A stretch of DNA of 64,000 bases from UBA5072 sp963822145 (lineage in GTDB: Bacteria > Bacteroidota > Bacteroidia > Bacteroidales > UBA10428): the NCBI GenBank assembly GCA_963822145.1, contig CAWGGG010000004.1, positions 992,001-1,056,000 on the forward strand, written 5' to 3'. Below are positions 26,584 to 35,245 of this stretch, piece by piece. The notes beneath the pieces are model-generated. The model worked only from the letters and a program-made list of their open reading frames with translations, was not told the DNA's origin and ran no database searches. Each line of letters begins with the position of its first letter. Position 1 is the first letter of the stretch. A program made the position numbers and the translations under genes.

Positions 26584-26772
26584 AAGACTATTCAATTTAT
26601 TTAAGACCCTAACTGCCTGTGGAATAATAAAGCATTTTTAATACTTATAATTAGCACCAAATAATCCAACTTGGTACAATTTATTTGTTTAGGATCCCTA
26701 TTTGTCTTAACTTTTCTCATGTAATTAACCTACATGCATTCGAAATCATATTTTTAACCAAAATTCAAATTT

Positions 26773-27267
26773 ATGAAGATTTTCTTTTCAACCACACTGA
26801 TTTTACTCCTGTTGCTTTTTGCAAATGTGGCGCAGGCACAAACCACCCAAACAAAACTTAACCAAGTTGAGTTAATGAAACAATCCATCGGTACATTTAA
26901 ATGTGATGCAGCCAAGGATACCATTTTAATGTGGGAACTCAAACCTTTTGGAAAGGGTTACGAACTTGACTATAAGTTTATAACTAATGGTAAAACATAT
27001 CATGAGATTAAAGACCTCTGGGTATATGATTTAAAATCTGAAAGATGGATTTGCTTCTCCCTCGAATCAAATGGGAATTATAAAATATTTTATGGTGTGT
27101 TTACCTCAAATAATAAACTACTTTGGTACAGTTTTGAAGTTTTTAATCCTGAAAAAATATTAGAAAGATTTAGTGAAGATTTCATTACTCCTGATGTATT
27201 TATTTTAAATTATATTATTGAAGGAAAGGTATCAAAAGCATGGACTTTTTATAGAATAAAGAGTTGA
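26773..27267 (+). CDS. Small secreted protein, TQxxLNQVELMKQ family, intact copy C
   Basis: The 164-residue protein is a close relative of the one at 21261. The signal peptide (~1-23) ends after VAQAQ and is followed by TTQTKLNQVELMKQSIGTFK. Both share the pattern DTIxxWxxKxFGxGxE, then a central Trp/Tyr-rich part, a NPEK/NPDK segment and a basic end. No catalytic motif is visible. Flanking DNA downstream (27300-27390) also matches the DNA downstream of copy A, so gene and flank were duplicated together. Confidence 0.8.
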   Translation: MKIFFSTTLILLLLLFANVAQAQTTQTKLNQVELMKQSIGTFKCDAAKDTILMWELKPFGKGYELDYKFITNGKTYHEIKDLWVYDLKSERWICFSLESNGNYKIFYGVFTSNNKLLWYSFEVFNPEKILERFSEDFITPDVFILNYIIEGKVSKAWTFYRIKS

Positions 27268-27696
27268 GCAAAAAGTTAAATATCTTATAAAAAAGAATCC
27301 AATTGAATGCTCCAAGATTTCATTTTTTGGGGTATTTAGTTTTTATAATGTATTGATATACAGATAATTGACTACCTTTTTACCGCATCAGTGTATGTTT
27401 GATGTAACTTTTGTCTGAGGTGGTTCCCATCCTTAACCCTTTATCTGTACAGAGGAACTGTCCAGCCAGTCGGGTGATAGCCTTTGTGTGAAATGCAGCA
27501 TCGCACCCTTTTCCAGGTGGTGTTAAAAGTGACTGGAAAGAATATGAGCGGTGGCAATTTTAAAAGTCAGTATGCATAGCATTTTGCAGCAACGGCGTAC
27601 TCCAATAATTGCTGTCCAGATATTTGCTTTTATTTGGATTTTTCAATTCTGTTGATTAACTTATTACACTTAAATTCAACATAATACCTGCATCTC
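27268..27696. other. Intergenic stretch with duplicated flank and repeat
   Basis: Bases ~27300-27390 match the DNA after the gene at 21261 (GGGGYATTTA, ATAATTGACT, CCGCATCAG). They are followed by copy 2 of the 80-bp repeat. Bases 27482-27696 hold nothing recognisable apart from the leader of the next gene. Confidence 0.6.
27401..27481 (+). repeat. 80-bp dispersed repeat, copy 2
   Basis: Near-copy of 23039-23118, sharing an unbroken core GAGGTGGTTCCCATCC and the following CTTAACCCTTTATCTGTAC. Confidence 0.8.
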
Positions 27697-28149
27697 ATGA
27701 AGAAACTGAGAATAATCCCGGAAAGTTTGCTATGCTTGGTTTTATTCTTTAGCAGTTGTTCTTCAGAAAAAGAAGAAGAAGAAGAAAAATACTTATTAAG
27801 AGTTAAAACTGTTGCTACCGTTTGCGTAACTCATGAGGGAGTACCTGTTGGTGCCGGTGTCACTTTATGGATTATGCTTTACGAACATGATAATGTTAGT
27901 CTGGGAAATTATTTGGTAACTCAAAACATGACCACTGATGAATCAGGATGTATTTCTCTTGTTACACCTTACTACGATTTTTGTAGTGGTTGCACTTTTC
28001 AGTTTCATGCAGCTATAATTAATCCTGATGTAGGTGCAGGACAAAATGTCTATCTTAACTCTGAACAAGCTTCAACGGGAGCAGTGGAGAGTGAAGACGG
28101 ACATGGGAAAATCTATACCTGGATTGTTGCCTTGGTTTTGAATTATTAA
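27697..28149 (+). CDS. Lipoprotein of unknown function
   Basis: The 150-residue protein has a lipoprotein signal ending in FFSSC (Cys21) followed by an acidic linker (SSEKEEEEEK). The rest looks like one beta-sandwich of the carboxypeptidase-regulatory/transthyretin type (VCVTHEGVPVGAGVTLWIM ... TDESGCISLVTP), but no family is firmly recognised. Four cysteines in the mature domain could form disulfides. It has no close neighbours in the same direction; copy 3 of the dispersed repeat follows it. Confidence 0.65.
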   Translation: MKKLRIIPESLLCLVLFFSSCSSEKEEEEEKYLLRVKTVATVCVTHEGVPVGAGVTLWIMLYEHDNVSLGNYLVTQNMTTDESGCISLVTPYYDFCSGCTFQFHAAIINPDVGAGQNVYLNSEQASTGAVESEDGHGKIYTWIVALVLNY

Positions 28150-28236
28150 ACAACTTAGTGGTTGCCCTCCTTAATGTTGCTTCATTTGATACTACAGGTG
28201 ATCTAAATAGGTATTTCGCATGCACATAAAGTTATT

Positions 28237-28273
28237 GATATAACTTTTACCTGAAGCGATTCCTCCTTAACCC
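28237..28273 (+). repeat. Dispersed repeat, partial copy 3
   Basis: GATATAACTTTTACCTGAAG then CGATTCCTCCTTAACCC matches the first half of the 80-bp repeats at 23039 and 27401. Confidence 0.5.
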
Positions 28274-28379
28274 GACGGAAAGCCAATGTCGCTTCAATAG
28301 AGGCCCCAGGATCGACAATCTCAACAGGGGTCTTAGGTTTATGTATTGTGGGGTATGGGGCAAGCAGATCTTTAAAAGT

Positions 28380-29282
28380 TCAATTATCTAAGAAAGCCTT
28401 TTTTAAAACAGGGTAAAAAACTTGAGGTCTTTCAATATCAGGAAAATGCCCACATTGTTCAATTACCAGGAATTTAGTCTGAGGCAATAAATCTTTAATT
28501 TGGATGGAAGTTTCTTCAGGCATAACATCTTGTCTTGGTTTAATAATAATACACTGTCCTTTATAATGAATTAATCGAGGTTTTAGATCATAAGCTTTGT
28601 ACAAATCAGCCCACATTAAGTCACCCATCTTTGTGTTATTGTCTAATTTCGGTAATTCCTGCATTAAAAGAGTATACCCTTTTTTATGGTCAAAGACATA
28701 GGGCAAAAGGGAGAAAACGGCTTTTCTAAGATTAGTGATTTCATTGATGGGCTGCTTATTCCAGTAATTTAAAGAATCCTTTTCATTTGGATATGTCCGC
28801 ATATAAATGTTGTCCATAAATGCCCACATTAAACTTAGATCAGGTCCCAAAGTGCTCACCAGTGCCATCTTCTTTACGTTCTCAGGATAATAAGACGCGT
28901 ACGCCTGAGCAAGACCGCCTCCCCATGAATGCCCACATAACAAAATAGACTCATTACCAAGATGTTTCCTTAAATCTTCAATATCAAGTACTGCTCTCTG
29001 GAGGTTAATAGTTGTCTTATCTAATTTCGCCTTTGATGAAAGTCCTGTTCCTCTTTGGTCAAATACAATACATTCAAAGTTCCTTGATAACGTATCAGCC
29101 CACGGTTGCATATAGCTTGGTCCGAATCCCGGTCCCCCACTAAGGAAGATTACTTTTGGTCCTTTTCCAGATTTTGTATAGAAAAGAGTATCGCCATCAG
29201 ATGTTTTAAAGGAGTTGACTTCCTGACCATGTGCTCCAATAAATATCAATAGAATATACATTAAAGGTCCCAATGTTTTCAT
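28380..29282 (-). CDS. Secreted alpha/beta hydrolase, proline-iminopeptidase-like
   Basis: A 300-residue hydrolase exported by a signal peptide (~1-19, cut after AHGQ). Motifs: oxyanion region SGGPGFG, VFDQRGTGLS, nucleophile elbow GHSWGG, and the C-terminal histidine in EQCGHFPDIERP. This set is typical of the S33 prolyl aminopeptidase-like subgroup, but esterases share it. A longer frame reaches 29420, but the ATG at 29282 is chosen: it starts the signal peptide and lies 60 bases downstream of a good promoter that the longer frame would run through. A decayed relative is at 21932-22893. Confidence 0.83.
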   Translation of the reverse strand: MKTLGPLMYILLIFIGAHGQEVNSFKTSDGDTLFYTKSGKGPKVIFLSGGPGFGPSYMQPWADTLSRNFECIVFDQRGTGLSSKAKLDKTTINLQRAVLDIEDLRKHLGNESILLCGHSWGGGLAQAYASYYPENVKKMALVSTLGPDLSLMWAFMDNIYMRTYPNEKDSLNYWNKQPINEITNLRKAVFSLLPYVFDHKKGYTLLMQELPKLDNNTKMGDLMWADLYKAYDLKPRLIHYKGQCIIIKPRQDVMPEETSIQIKDLLPQTKFLVIEQCGHFPDIERPQVFYPVLKKAFLDN

Positions 29283-29341
29283 ATGACTGAGATATATTTT
29301 GTAAAATTGGGAATTAAATAGCAGAAGCTCAATTACATAAT

Positions 29342-29372
29342 TAAAAGTACGATAATAATTGGCCGAAGTCAA
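29342..29372 (-). promoter_or_regulatory. TTGAC-N18-TACTTTTA promoter
   Basis: On the minus strand TTGAC (29368-29372) and TACTTTTA (29342-29349) are 18 bases apart. The spacer ends TTATTATCG. Confidence 0.65.
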
Positions 29373-29542
29373 GTGGATTCTGACAAATGTGAATGGATAA
29401 TACTGAATAAGAGAATCCAATATAAAGGAAGGATGCCGCTATTCATACTGGCAAACTTTAGACTAAATCTCTTTTCTAAGAATTCCTGGCTTATATCTGG
29501 TTTTGTTTCCTTTAGGTGCTAATCAAAAAAAGCTTGATTTTC

Positions 29543-29573
29543 TTGACTTTAGGATTGTGATGTTGTAACTTAT
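29543..29573 (+). promoter_or_regulatory. TTGAC-N18-TAACTTAT promoter
   Basis: -33 at 29543-29547 and -7 at 29566-29573, with the spacer ending GATGTTG, as at 48885. Start codon at 29595. Confidence 0.6.
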
Positions 29574-29594
29574 TAAGCCAAATACCCAAAAACT

Positions 29595-31130
29595 ATGAAA
29601 AGTTTAAGGTTGCTAATATTATTAGGATTGGTCTCTAATTTGATGTCTGCCCAAGAAAATATTATATCAGTAGGAGCAGAATCAATAACCATTGCAGAAC
29701 TTAGAGATCATCTCTATTATCTTTCTACAGATGACCTGGAAGGTCGCCTGCCTGGAACAGCAGGATATGATAAGGCAGTACAATATGTTGTTTCTCAACT
29801 TCAACAAGCAGGATTATCACCAGTATGCAAAACCAATAACTCTGCATTATCCTATTATCAAACTGTATCGATCTATAAGTTTATTTTAGGTCCAGATACC
29901 TGGATTACCATAACAAAAGATAAAAATGAACATACATTTTCTCTTTATAATAACTTTTTTATAAACATTCGAGAACCTCTAAAAGGAAAAGTACTGACTG
30001 GTGAACTGGCATTTATTGGTTCAGGTATCAAAGAGCCTGATTATGGTATTGATGATTATAAAGGCATTGATGTTCAAGGTAAATGGGTTATGATGCTCTA
30101 TGAATTACCCGCTTTTGTCAGAGAAAAACTACCTGAGGAGACACTAAAGAAGTATTTATCAGATTTTTGGAATAGGATTCATCTGGCAAAGGATGCTGGT
30201 GCATTAGGGATTATAAATGGAATATTTGATGTAAATGAATTTGAATTATGGAAAGAATTTGCACTGCGCTCACACGAATTCCATACGCTACCCGAAATTG
30301 GAAATCTTTCATATAATGAACTGTTAACTTTAATTGTGGCGGATTCTATGTTATTTGACTGTTTATTTGAAGGGCAAATTAGCAGTCCACTTGACCGTGA
30401 CGAATATTCCAAGTCTTACATTTTAAATGGATGTAAAGTACAACTGAAAACTGATGACAGTTTATCAATTCTTCAAACAACGAATGCCATAGGTTTAATA
30501 GAAGGTTCAGATTCATCTCTTAAGCATGAATATATCGTTTTATGCGGACATCTTGATCATCTGGGCACTGAAAATAGTGAAGTAATGAATGGGGCGGATG
30601 ATAATGCCAGCGGGAGTGCTGGTATTTTAGAGATAGCTGAAGCATTATCAAAATCAAAGCCCAAGCGGTCAATAATCTGCCTGCTTACAACCGGTGAAGA
30701 AACAGGGATGCAGGGATCCCATTATTTTACTGAAAATTCACCTGTTCCCTTGAATAATATTATTGCCGCTATCAATATTGATATGATAGGGTGGTCCAAT
30801 ACTGATGTAAATGGTCTTGCGCCAATAGGATCAGAGAGCGTAACACCTAAATTTAGAGAGACAATCAATAGAATAAGTGAAAAATCACCGTATTTAAGAA
30901 TTAATTGGGCTTATGCAGATACGAGTCCTATTTTCGACCGATGTGATCAATACCCATTTCATCTGAAAGGAATCCCTGCAGTTACTTTTTTTAGTGGTTT
31001 TAATGCTTATTATCACACGCCAAATGATGATGCAGAGAAGATTGATTTCGATTTCTTTCAAAAATCTTCCTGGTTTATCTACGAAGTTGTTTTGGAGTTA
31101 GCAAATGGTACTATCAATTTAAGGGAATAA
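29595..31130 (+). CDS. Secreted M28-family zinc aminopeptidase with PA-like insert
   Basis: The 511-residue protein has a signal peptide (~1-19, cut after MSAQ). The N-terminal part (~25-60) carries LEGRLPGTAGYDKA, common to M28 peptidases. A PA-type domain follows (~120-270). The co-catalytic zinc domain comes next: His in LCGHLDHLG, Asp in NGADDNASGSAG, Glu pair in TGEETGMQGS, Asp in INIDMIGW, and the last His in YYHTPNDD. These five ligands are all present, so the enzyme should be active. It would trim peptides outside the inner membrane. Confidence 0.9.
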   Translation: MKSLRLLILLGLVSNLMSAQENIISVGAESITIAELRDHLYYLSTDDLEGRLPGTAGYDKAVQYVVSQLQQAGLSPVCKTNNSALSYYQTVSIYKFILGPDTWITITKDKNEHTFSLYNNFFINIREPLKGKVLTGELAFIGSGIKEPDYGIDDYKGIDVQGKWVMMLYELPAFVREKLPEETLKKYLSDFWNRIHLAKDAGALGIINGIFDVNEFELWKEFALRSHEFHTLPEIGNLSYNELLTLIVADSMLFDCLFEGQISSPLDRDEYSKSYILNGCKVQLKTDDSLSILQTTNAIGLIEGSDSSLKHEYIVLCGHLDHLGTENSEVMNGADDNASGSAGILEIAEALSKSKPKRSIICLLTTGEETGMQGSHYFTENSPVPLNNIIAAINIDMIGWSNTDVNGLAPIGSESVTPKFRETINRISEKSPYLRINWAYADTSPIFDRCDQYPFHLKGIPAVTFFSGFNAYYHTPNDDAEKIDFDFFQKSSWFIYEVVLELANGTINLRE

Positions 31131-31639
31131 AAACGCAATTAATATTGTTTAACCAATGGGATCAGCATAAAATCCCAAAGTGTCGAATTGAAAGCTTCCC
31201 TAAATGAGTAGCATCTAAAATTAATGATTTTAATTTGATTGAGGCCCTCCCCTTAGGCTTCACGATTATAAAATTAAAATGAAATATCTTCTTCCAAAAT
31301 TTGGTTTGCAACAAAGAAGCACGATGTCAGTTGTTTTGGCTTGATTTTTCTTGCTTCGTTCTTTGTATCAAGACCGCAGCATTCAGTGGAGTTCGGAACA
31401 AGGCCCCAGATACCATTGTAAACCTGATAAAAATGATAGTAAAATAATGATTCTTACTCCTTGCCGATACTCATTAAAAATAATAAGCGGCTTAGCAGCG
31501 ACATCGTTTCTTTTAATGCAGGACCACCCAAAGGGATCATGAGCGCCAGCGAACTAATCCCAATTAGGATCTTCCTTTTGACTTTGGTTTAAAATTATTC
31601 CTCTTAACTATTGACATTCAAAATATTTTGTCAAAAGAA
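31131..31639. other. Intergenic stretch without a supported gene
   Basis: About 510 bases. Only the tRNA-derived repeat copy at 31533-31562 is recognisable; the open frame at 31351-31542 has no signal or motif. Confidence 0.5.
31533..31562 (+). repeat. tRNA-derived repeat, copy 2 (internal)
   Basis: GGGATCATGAGCGCCAGCGA followed by ACTAATCCCA, the core of the element at 20213 and 34021, in the same orientation but with different outer arms. Confidence 0.75.
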
Positions 31640-31671
31640 AATGAAAACCCAGCCTCATAGGAAGACTGGGT
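31640..31671 (-). terminator. Terminator of the surface-protein gene at 31689
   Basis: ACCCAG pairs with CTGGGT; on the minus strand it is followed by TTTTCATTTTC. Confidence 0.7.
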
Positions 31672-31688
31672 CACAGGTGCAAATCCCG

Positions 31689-33521
31689 CTAGTTACCTAC
31701 ATAAGCTTTAAACAATGCCACGGCTGCCTGCCCATTTGAATAGGCAACAACCACAATTTCATCGTATCCGAGATTATCTGTAAAATCTAATGTCAAAATG
31801 GTTCCAGTGATTGTTGCATAAACTTGTCTAGGTGAAGAATACGTATATGCTGATATTACCTTAAATGATAATGCATCACCGAGATCATCATCTGCGAATA
31901 CATTACTTAGATCTATCGTTTGATCGGGTGCTCCCAATGCAACATAAACATCTTCTATCGGATTCTTAACATACGGGGGATGATCTGCAGTGATTAAAGA
32001 AAACTCCGCTGTAACTGATTTATCCCCTCCTCCCATATCAATTGACTGGGGATTCGTCGTCCCTGCAATATCACCAGTCCAGTGAGAGAAAACATAACCT
32101 GAGGCTGCTACTGCCGTGAGTTCCACAATGGTACCGTAGCCGTAGCAAAAAAAAGATGAAGCTGGATTTGCAATGACATATCCTCCAGAAGATGGTGATG
32201 CCAATTTCGTAAGACAACAATCAAATGTCGGAATGGCTATTTCAACGAGAAATTTTGAACTGATTTCCTTCCCATTTGAACTTGCAGCAACCACTACTTC
32301 GGACTGACCTATATTTACGTCTGAAAAATTCAATGTCAAAATGTTTCCTGTTATTGTTGCCTCAACTACCTGATCGTTTGTATTACTGATTACACTATAG
32401 ATTACTACATCATTGGGATCATCATCTGCGAATACAGTACTTAGATCTATCATTTGATCCGGAGCACCCTTACGAACAAGTAAATCTTCTATTGGATGTT
32501 TTACATATGGGGGATGATCTTCAGTGCTGACTGAAAATTCCGCTGTAACCGATCGGGGAGCGTTCAGGACAATTGACTGGGGATTCGTGGTTCCTGAAAG
32601 ATCACCTGTCCAGGTGGAAAACACATAACCTGAAGCTATTTCTGCTTTAAGTTCCACGGAAGTGCCGCTGTTGTAATATCCGTCAGCTGATGTCGGATTT
32701 GCAGTTATACTTCCTCCTGCGGAGGGCGATACTGATGTGGCGAGCAGGTATTGGGTTGTAAAATTAGCGGTGTACGTGGTCGAACCCTCAGGTACAGTTA
32801 TTGAATGGCTAACGACACCTCCATCACTCCAGTTTTGGAAAGCATAGCGTGTTCCTCCAGTCCCCTGTGGTGAGATGGTCCCGATGGTATGCGAGCTCCC
32901 AATAACCCACGTAAAGGTCTGAGGCGCGGTATAGGTCCTACCGTCAACGGTTATGGTCCGTCCGGCAGGATTTGTTGCTACTGTAATTCCGGAATATTGG
33001 CATGGACCTATAAGGTTATATTCAACATTAAACGAAGCCACAGGACCATTACCTGCAATCATGAGCAGGAAACCATAGTCCTCGCATGCTTCCCAACCTT
33101 CCGGAAGTTCGACAGCATATTCGCCCCAGGTGTTGGCTGCAACCGGACCACCAGTCCAGACTGATTCCCCATTAACAATCAAATCAGACCAGCCATTTGA
33201 GCTTTTTACCCTGAGGATAAAATGTGTAAGGGTGTTGAAATAGGCAATCTCAACAGTTTTGGATTTCTTTCCTTGAGCAGTCCACGTAATTGTTTTTGTA
33301 GCGTGTTTTTCAAAATAGACAGGATCACTGGGATTGATACAATCTGTTTCACAGTTGATCTCGTGAGCAGCCTTTAGAGTTTTAATTTCAGCTTGCTTAA
33401 GAGTTTGAGTCTGGGTTTCCTCTTTCTCGCACGATTGAAATGCGTATGCCAGCAGGAAAGCTAAAACCAGCAAGGGAATCATTCCCCAGATGAATCTCTG
33501 CTGTTGGTTTAATGGTTTCAT
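31689..33521 (-). CDS. Large repeat-containing surface protein (InlB B-repeat-like plus Ig-like domains)
   Basis: A 610-residue exported protein. The N-terminal hydrophobic segment ends near FQSC (Cys30), which suggests a lipoprotein. A beta-sandwich region follows (~60-170). InlB B-repeat-like units (~175-330 and again ~435-505) share ASGYVFSxWTGD and GTTNPQSI. Two longer units containing DHPPYVKxPIEDxxVxxGAPDQxIDLSxVFADDD (about residues 333 and 513) look like cadherin-like/dystroglycan-type domains. No catalytic domain or T9SS tail is seen. An adhesive or structural role is likely but inferred. Confidence 0.78.
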   Translation of the reverse strand: MKPLNQQQRFIWGMIPLLVLAFLLAYAFQSCEKEETQTQTLKQAEIKTLKAAHEINCETDCINPSDPVYFEKHATKTITWTAQGKKSKTVEIAYFNTLTHFILRVKSSNGWSDLIVNGESVWTGGPVAANTWGEYAVELPEGWEACEDYGFLLMIAGNGPVASFNVEYNLIGPCQYSGITVATNPAGRTITVDGRTYTAPQTFTWVIGSSHTIGTISPQGTGGTRYAFQNWSDGGVVSHSITVPEGSTTYTANFTTQYLLATSVSPSAGGSITANPTSADGYYNSGTSVELKAEIASGYVFSTWTGDLSGTTNPQSIVLNAPRSVTAEFSVSTEDHPPYVKHPIEDLLVRKGAPDQMIDLSTVFADDDPNDVVIYSVISNTNDQVVEATITGNILTLNFSDVNIGQSEVVVAASSNGKEISSKFLVEIAIPTFDCCLTKLASPSSGGYVIANPASSFFCYGYGTIVELTAVAASGYVFSHWTGDIAGTTNPQSIDMGGGDKSVTAEFSLITADHPPYVKNPIEDVYVALGAPDQTIDLSNVFADDDLGDALSFKVISAYTYSSPRQVYATITGTILTLDFTDNLGYDEIVVVAYSNGQAAVALFKAYVGN

Positions 33522-33601
33522 AATGGAAGGGTTTTTGTTAGAAATAAATAGGCACTAAATAAATTCTGATAAGAATTTGGTAACGAGGTATATAAGATTA
33601 C

Positions 33602-33632
33602 TCAAATTACAACATTATAAGTCCAAAGTCAA
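33602..33632 (-). promoter_or_regulatory. TTGAC-N18-TAATTTGA promoter
   Basis: On the minus strand TTGAC (33628-33632) and TAATTTGA (33602-33609) are 18 bases apart; the spacer ends AATGTTG. Confidence 0.55.
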
Positions 33633-33960
33633 GTTGATTATCAATTAAAAAATCAATTTGGTCAAATCCTTGCTTGGTATTGTTATCAAACTTCAATAAG
33701 AATTATGGGTAAATACTAATAGTATAAAACTGTTTTTCCTAAACTGAATTATGATTTAAAGTCGCATAAATAAGGTAACTAGTTTGATGTCGTATATGCC
33801 ACTATTTTTAGGATTGAGGTCAATAGTATCCAGACTTTAAAATCTTTTGTATCTTTATGATCATAAGTTCTTTCGAACAATCTGAAAAGGGCTATAATTC
33901 GAGACCTCTTTATTGGGTTTCTTCGTAATACATTGATAATAAGGCTATAAAAAATAAGGT
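33633..33960. other. AT-rich intergenic stretch without a gene
   Basis: Nothing recognisable is seen between the surface-protein promoter and the tRNA-like remnant. Confidence 0.5.
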
Positions 33961-34060
33961 TCCCCAGCTGGTTCGCAGATTATGATGGCCGCCTTTTAGC
34001 GGCCTTTCTTTTTGACGGATACCAGCTGGGATCATGAGCGACAGCGAACTAACCCCAGCC
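33961..34060 (+). repeat. tRNA-Lys 3'-end remnant plus terminator and repeat copy 3 (right boundary)
   Basis: CCCCAGCTGGTTC resembles the tRNA-Lys T-stem/acceptor end CCCAGCTGGATC. It is followed by a GGCCGC...GCGGCC hairpin with a T-run (33988-34012) and then the 40-base element ACCAGCTGGGATCATGAGCG... (34021-34060). The order and spacing match 20156-20252 closely, in direct orientation, as expected for duplicated attachment-site DNA. Confidence 0.75.
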
Positions 34061-34107
34061 GGAATAATATCAAAACAACGCTCAGAATGAAGATTTTACT
34101 CTAATAT

Positions 34108-35238
34108 TCAGATCTTTCTTAAGGATTTCTTATATATCCTGTATTTCTTATAGCGATATCCTCCTACTTTTTCCATTTCGGCCCTTACTTTCAGGTTTGT
34201 TTCCATTTCAAGGTGACTGTCCATAAACGCAAACCCCTTTCTTCTTGCCGTTTCGAACATGTCCATCCCCATCAGCACGTCAACTCCTGTGCCCTGGAAC
34301 TTCTTTTTTATAGCACCGAGAAGTAAATCAAGTTGTCTGGATCTTCTTGCGGCCCGCATGATCCTGAAAATGCCGCACGGAAATAAATGTCCCCCTGAAT
34401 TAATAAGCCCTTTGCTTATGTTAGGCATGGCCAGTAAGAAACCGATCACTTCACCGTGATATTCTGCAATTTTAACCAGATCTGGATCAAGAAATAGCAT
34501 ATACTGCTTTGCCAGCAAAGCCATTTCTTCCCTGTCAAGTTCAGAATATCCATAAATATCTGAATATGTCTCATTCATGAGCTGTAAGACTGGCAGAATA
34601 TAGGGCTTAAGATCCTTGCGGCGACGAATACCTGCCAGTTTAATCACACTGTTGCCTGATACTCTTGACAAGATTCTTTCATATATGGCAGGTACTGTAT
34701 CAGGTATTTTTATTTTGTAAACTACCAATTCATTATCGGTTGCATAACCTTCATTTCTGATAAGGATATCGATGTATTCAAAATTGTAATACGTTGCCAC
34801 AGCAGGTGCATGTTCAAATCCATCCACCAGATATCCGATTGGATCATGGTAATACATTCCAAATGGTCCGATTATTTCGGTCATACCCTTGCCTAAAGCC
34901 CATTCTTCCAAATATCGAAAAATATATCCGGCAATTATCTGATTATTAATGCACTCAAAAAGACAGAACCTTGCAGTTCGTGTATTTTTTGCAACATTAT
35001 GACGATGGTTTATCACCCCCATAATTCGGCCAACAGGTTTACCGTCAACATAGGCGAGTAACCTTATTGTATCGCAATAAAGAAAGGCCCTGTTTCTTTT
35101 ACGGTTATGATAACTCCATTCATCCCGATATACCGGTGGTACCCAGTTCTTATGATCTTTATGCAGCAATCGGGGAAGCTTGATGAATTCCCGCAATGTT
35201 TCTCGGTTTATGACAGGCTTGATTACCGGGGCATTCAT
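34108..35238 (-). CDS. GNAT-like acyltransferase-fold protein (YghO-like)
   Basis: A 376-residue protein of a family seen widely as 'GNAT family' proteins of unknown role. An N-terminal segment with KDHKNWVPPVYRDEW precedes a first GNAT-like half (~50-160; LLAYVDGKPVGRIMGVINHRHN is the acyl-CoA-side strand-turn region). A second half (~210-370) has IAEYHGEVIGFLLAMPN. No signal peptide. It is the last gene of a seven-gene minus-strand unit, 7 bases from the radical SAM gene upstream. It might acylate the product of the radical SAM enzymes; this is inference from context. No substrate motif is visible. Confidence 0.7.
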   Translation of the reverse strand: MNAPVIKPVINRETLREFIKLPRLLHKDHKNWVPPVYRDEWSYHNRKRNRAFLYCDTIRLLAYVDGKPVGRIMGVINHRHNVAKNTRTARFCLFECINNQIIAGYIFRYLEEWALGKGMTEIIGPFGMYYHDPIGYLVDGFEHAPAVATYYNFEYIDILIRNEGYATDNELVVYKIKIPDTVPAIYERILSRVSGNSVIKLAGIRRRKDLKPYILPVLQLMNETYSDIYGYSELDREEMALLAKQYMLFLDPDLVKIAEYHGEVIGFLLAMPNISKGLINSGGHLFPCGIFRIMRAARRSRQLDLLLGAIKKKFQGTGVDVLMGMDMFETARRKGFAFMDSHLEMETNLKVRAEMEKVGGYRYKKYRIYKKSLRKI

Positions 35239-35245
35239 TTCAACC

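Noticed and set aside
29283..29420. 46-residue N-terminal extension of the alpha/beta hydrolase
   Set aside because: It covers the TTGAC-N18-TACTTTTA promoter, and the internal ATG starts a proper signal peptide.
31351..31542. 63-residue plus-strand frame in an intergenic region
   Set aside because: No motif and it runs into the tRNA-derived repeat.
20169..34060. Chromosomal integron cassette array
   Set aside because: Single-gene units with repeated flanks suggested cassettes, but genes lie on both strands, have their own promoters, and no attC-like sites with the RYYYAAC/GTTRRRY pattern or integron integrase were found.
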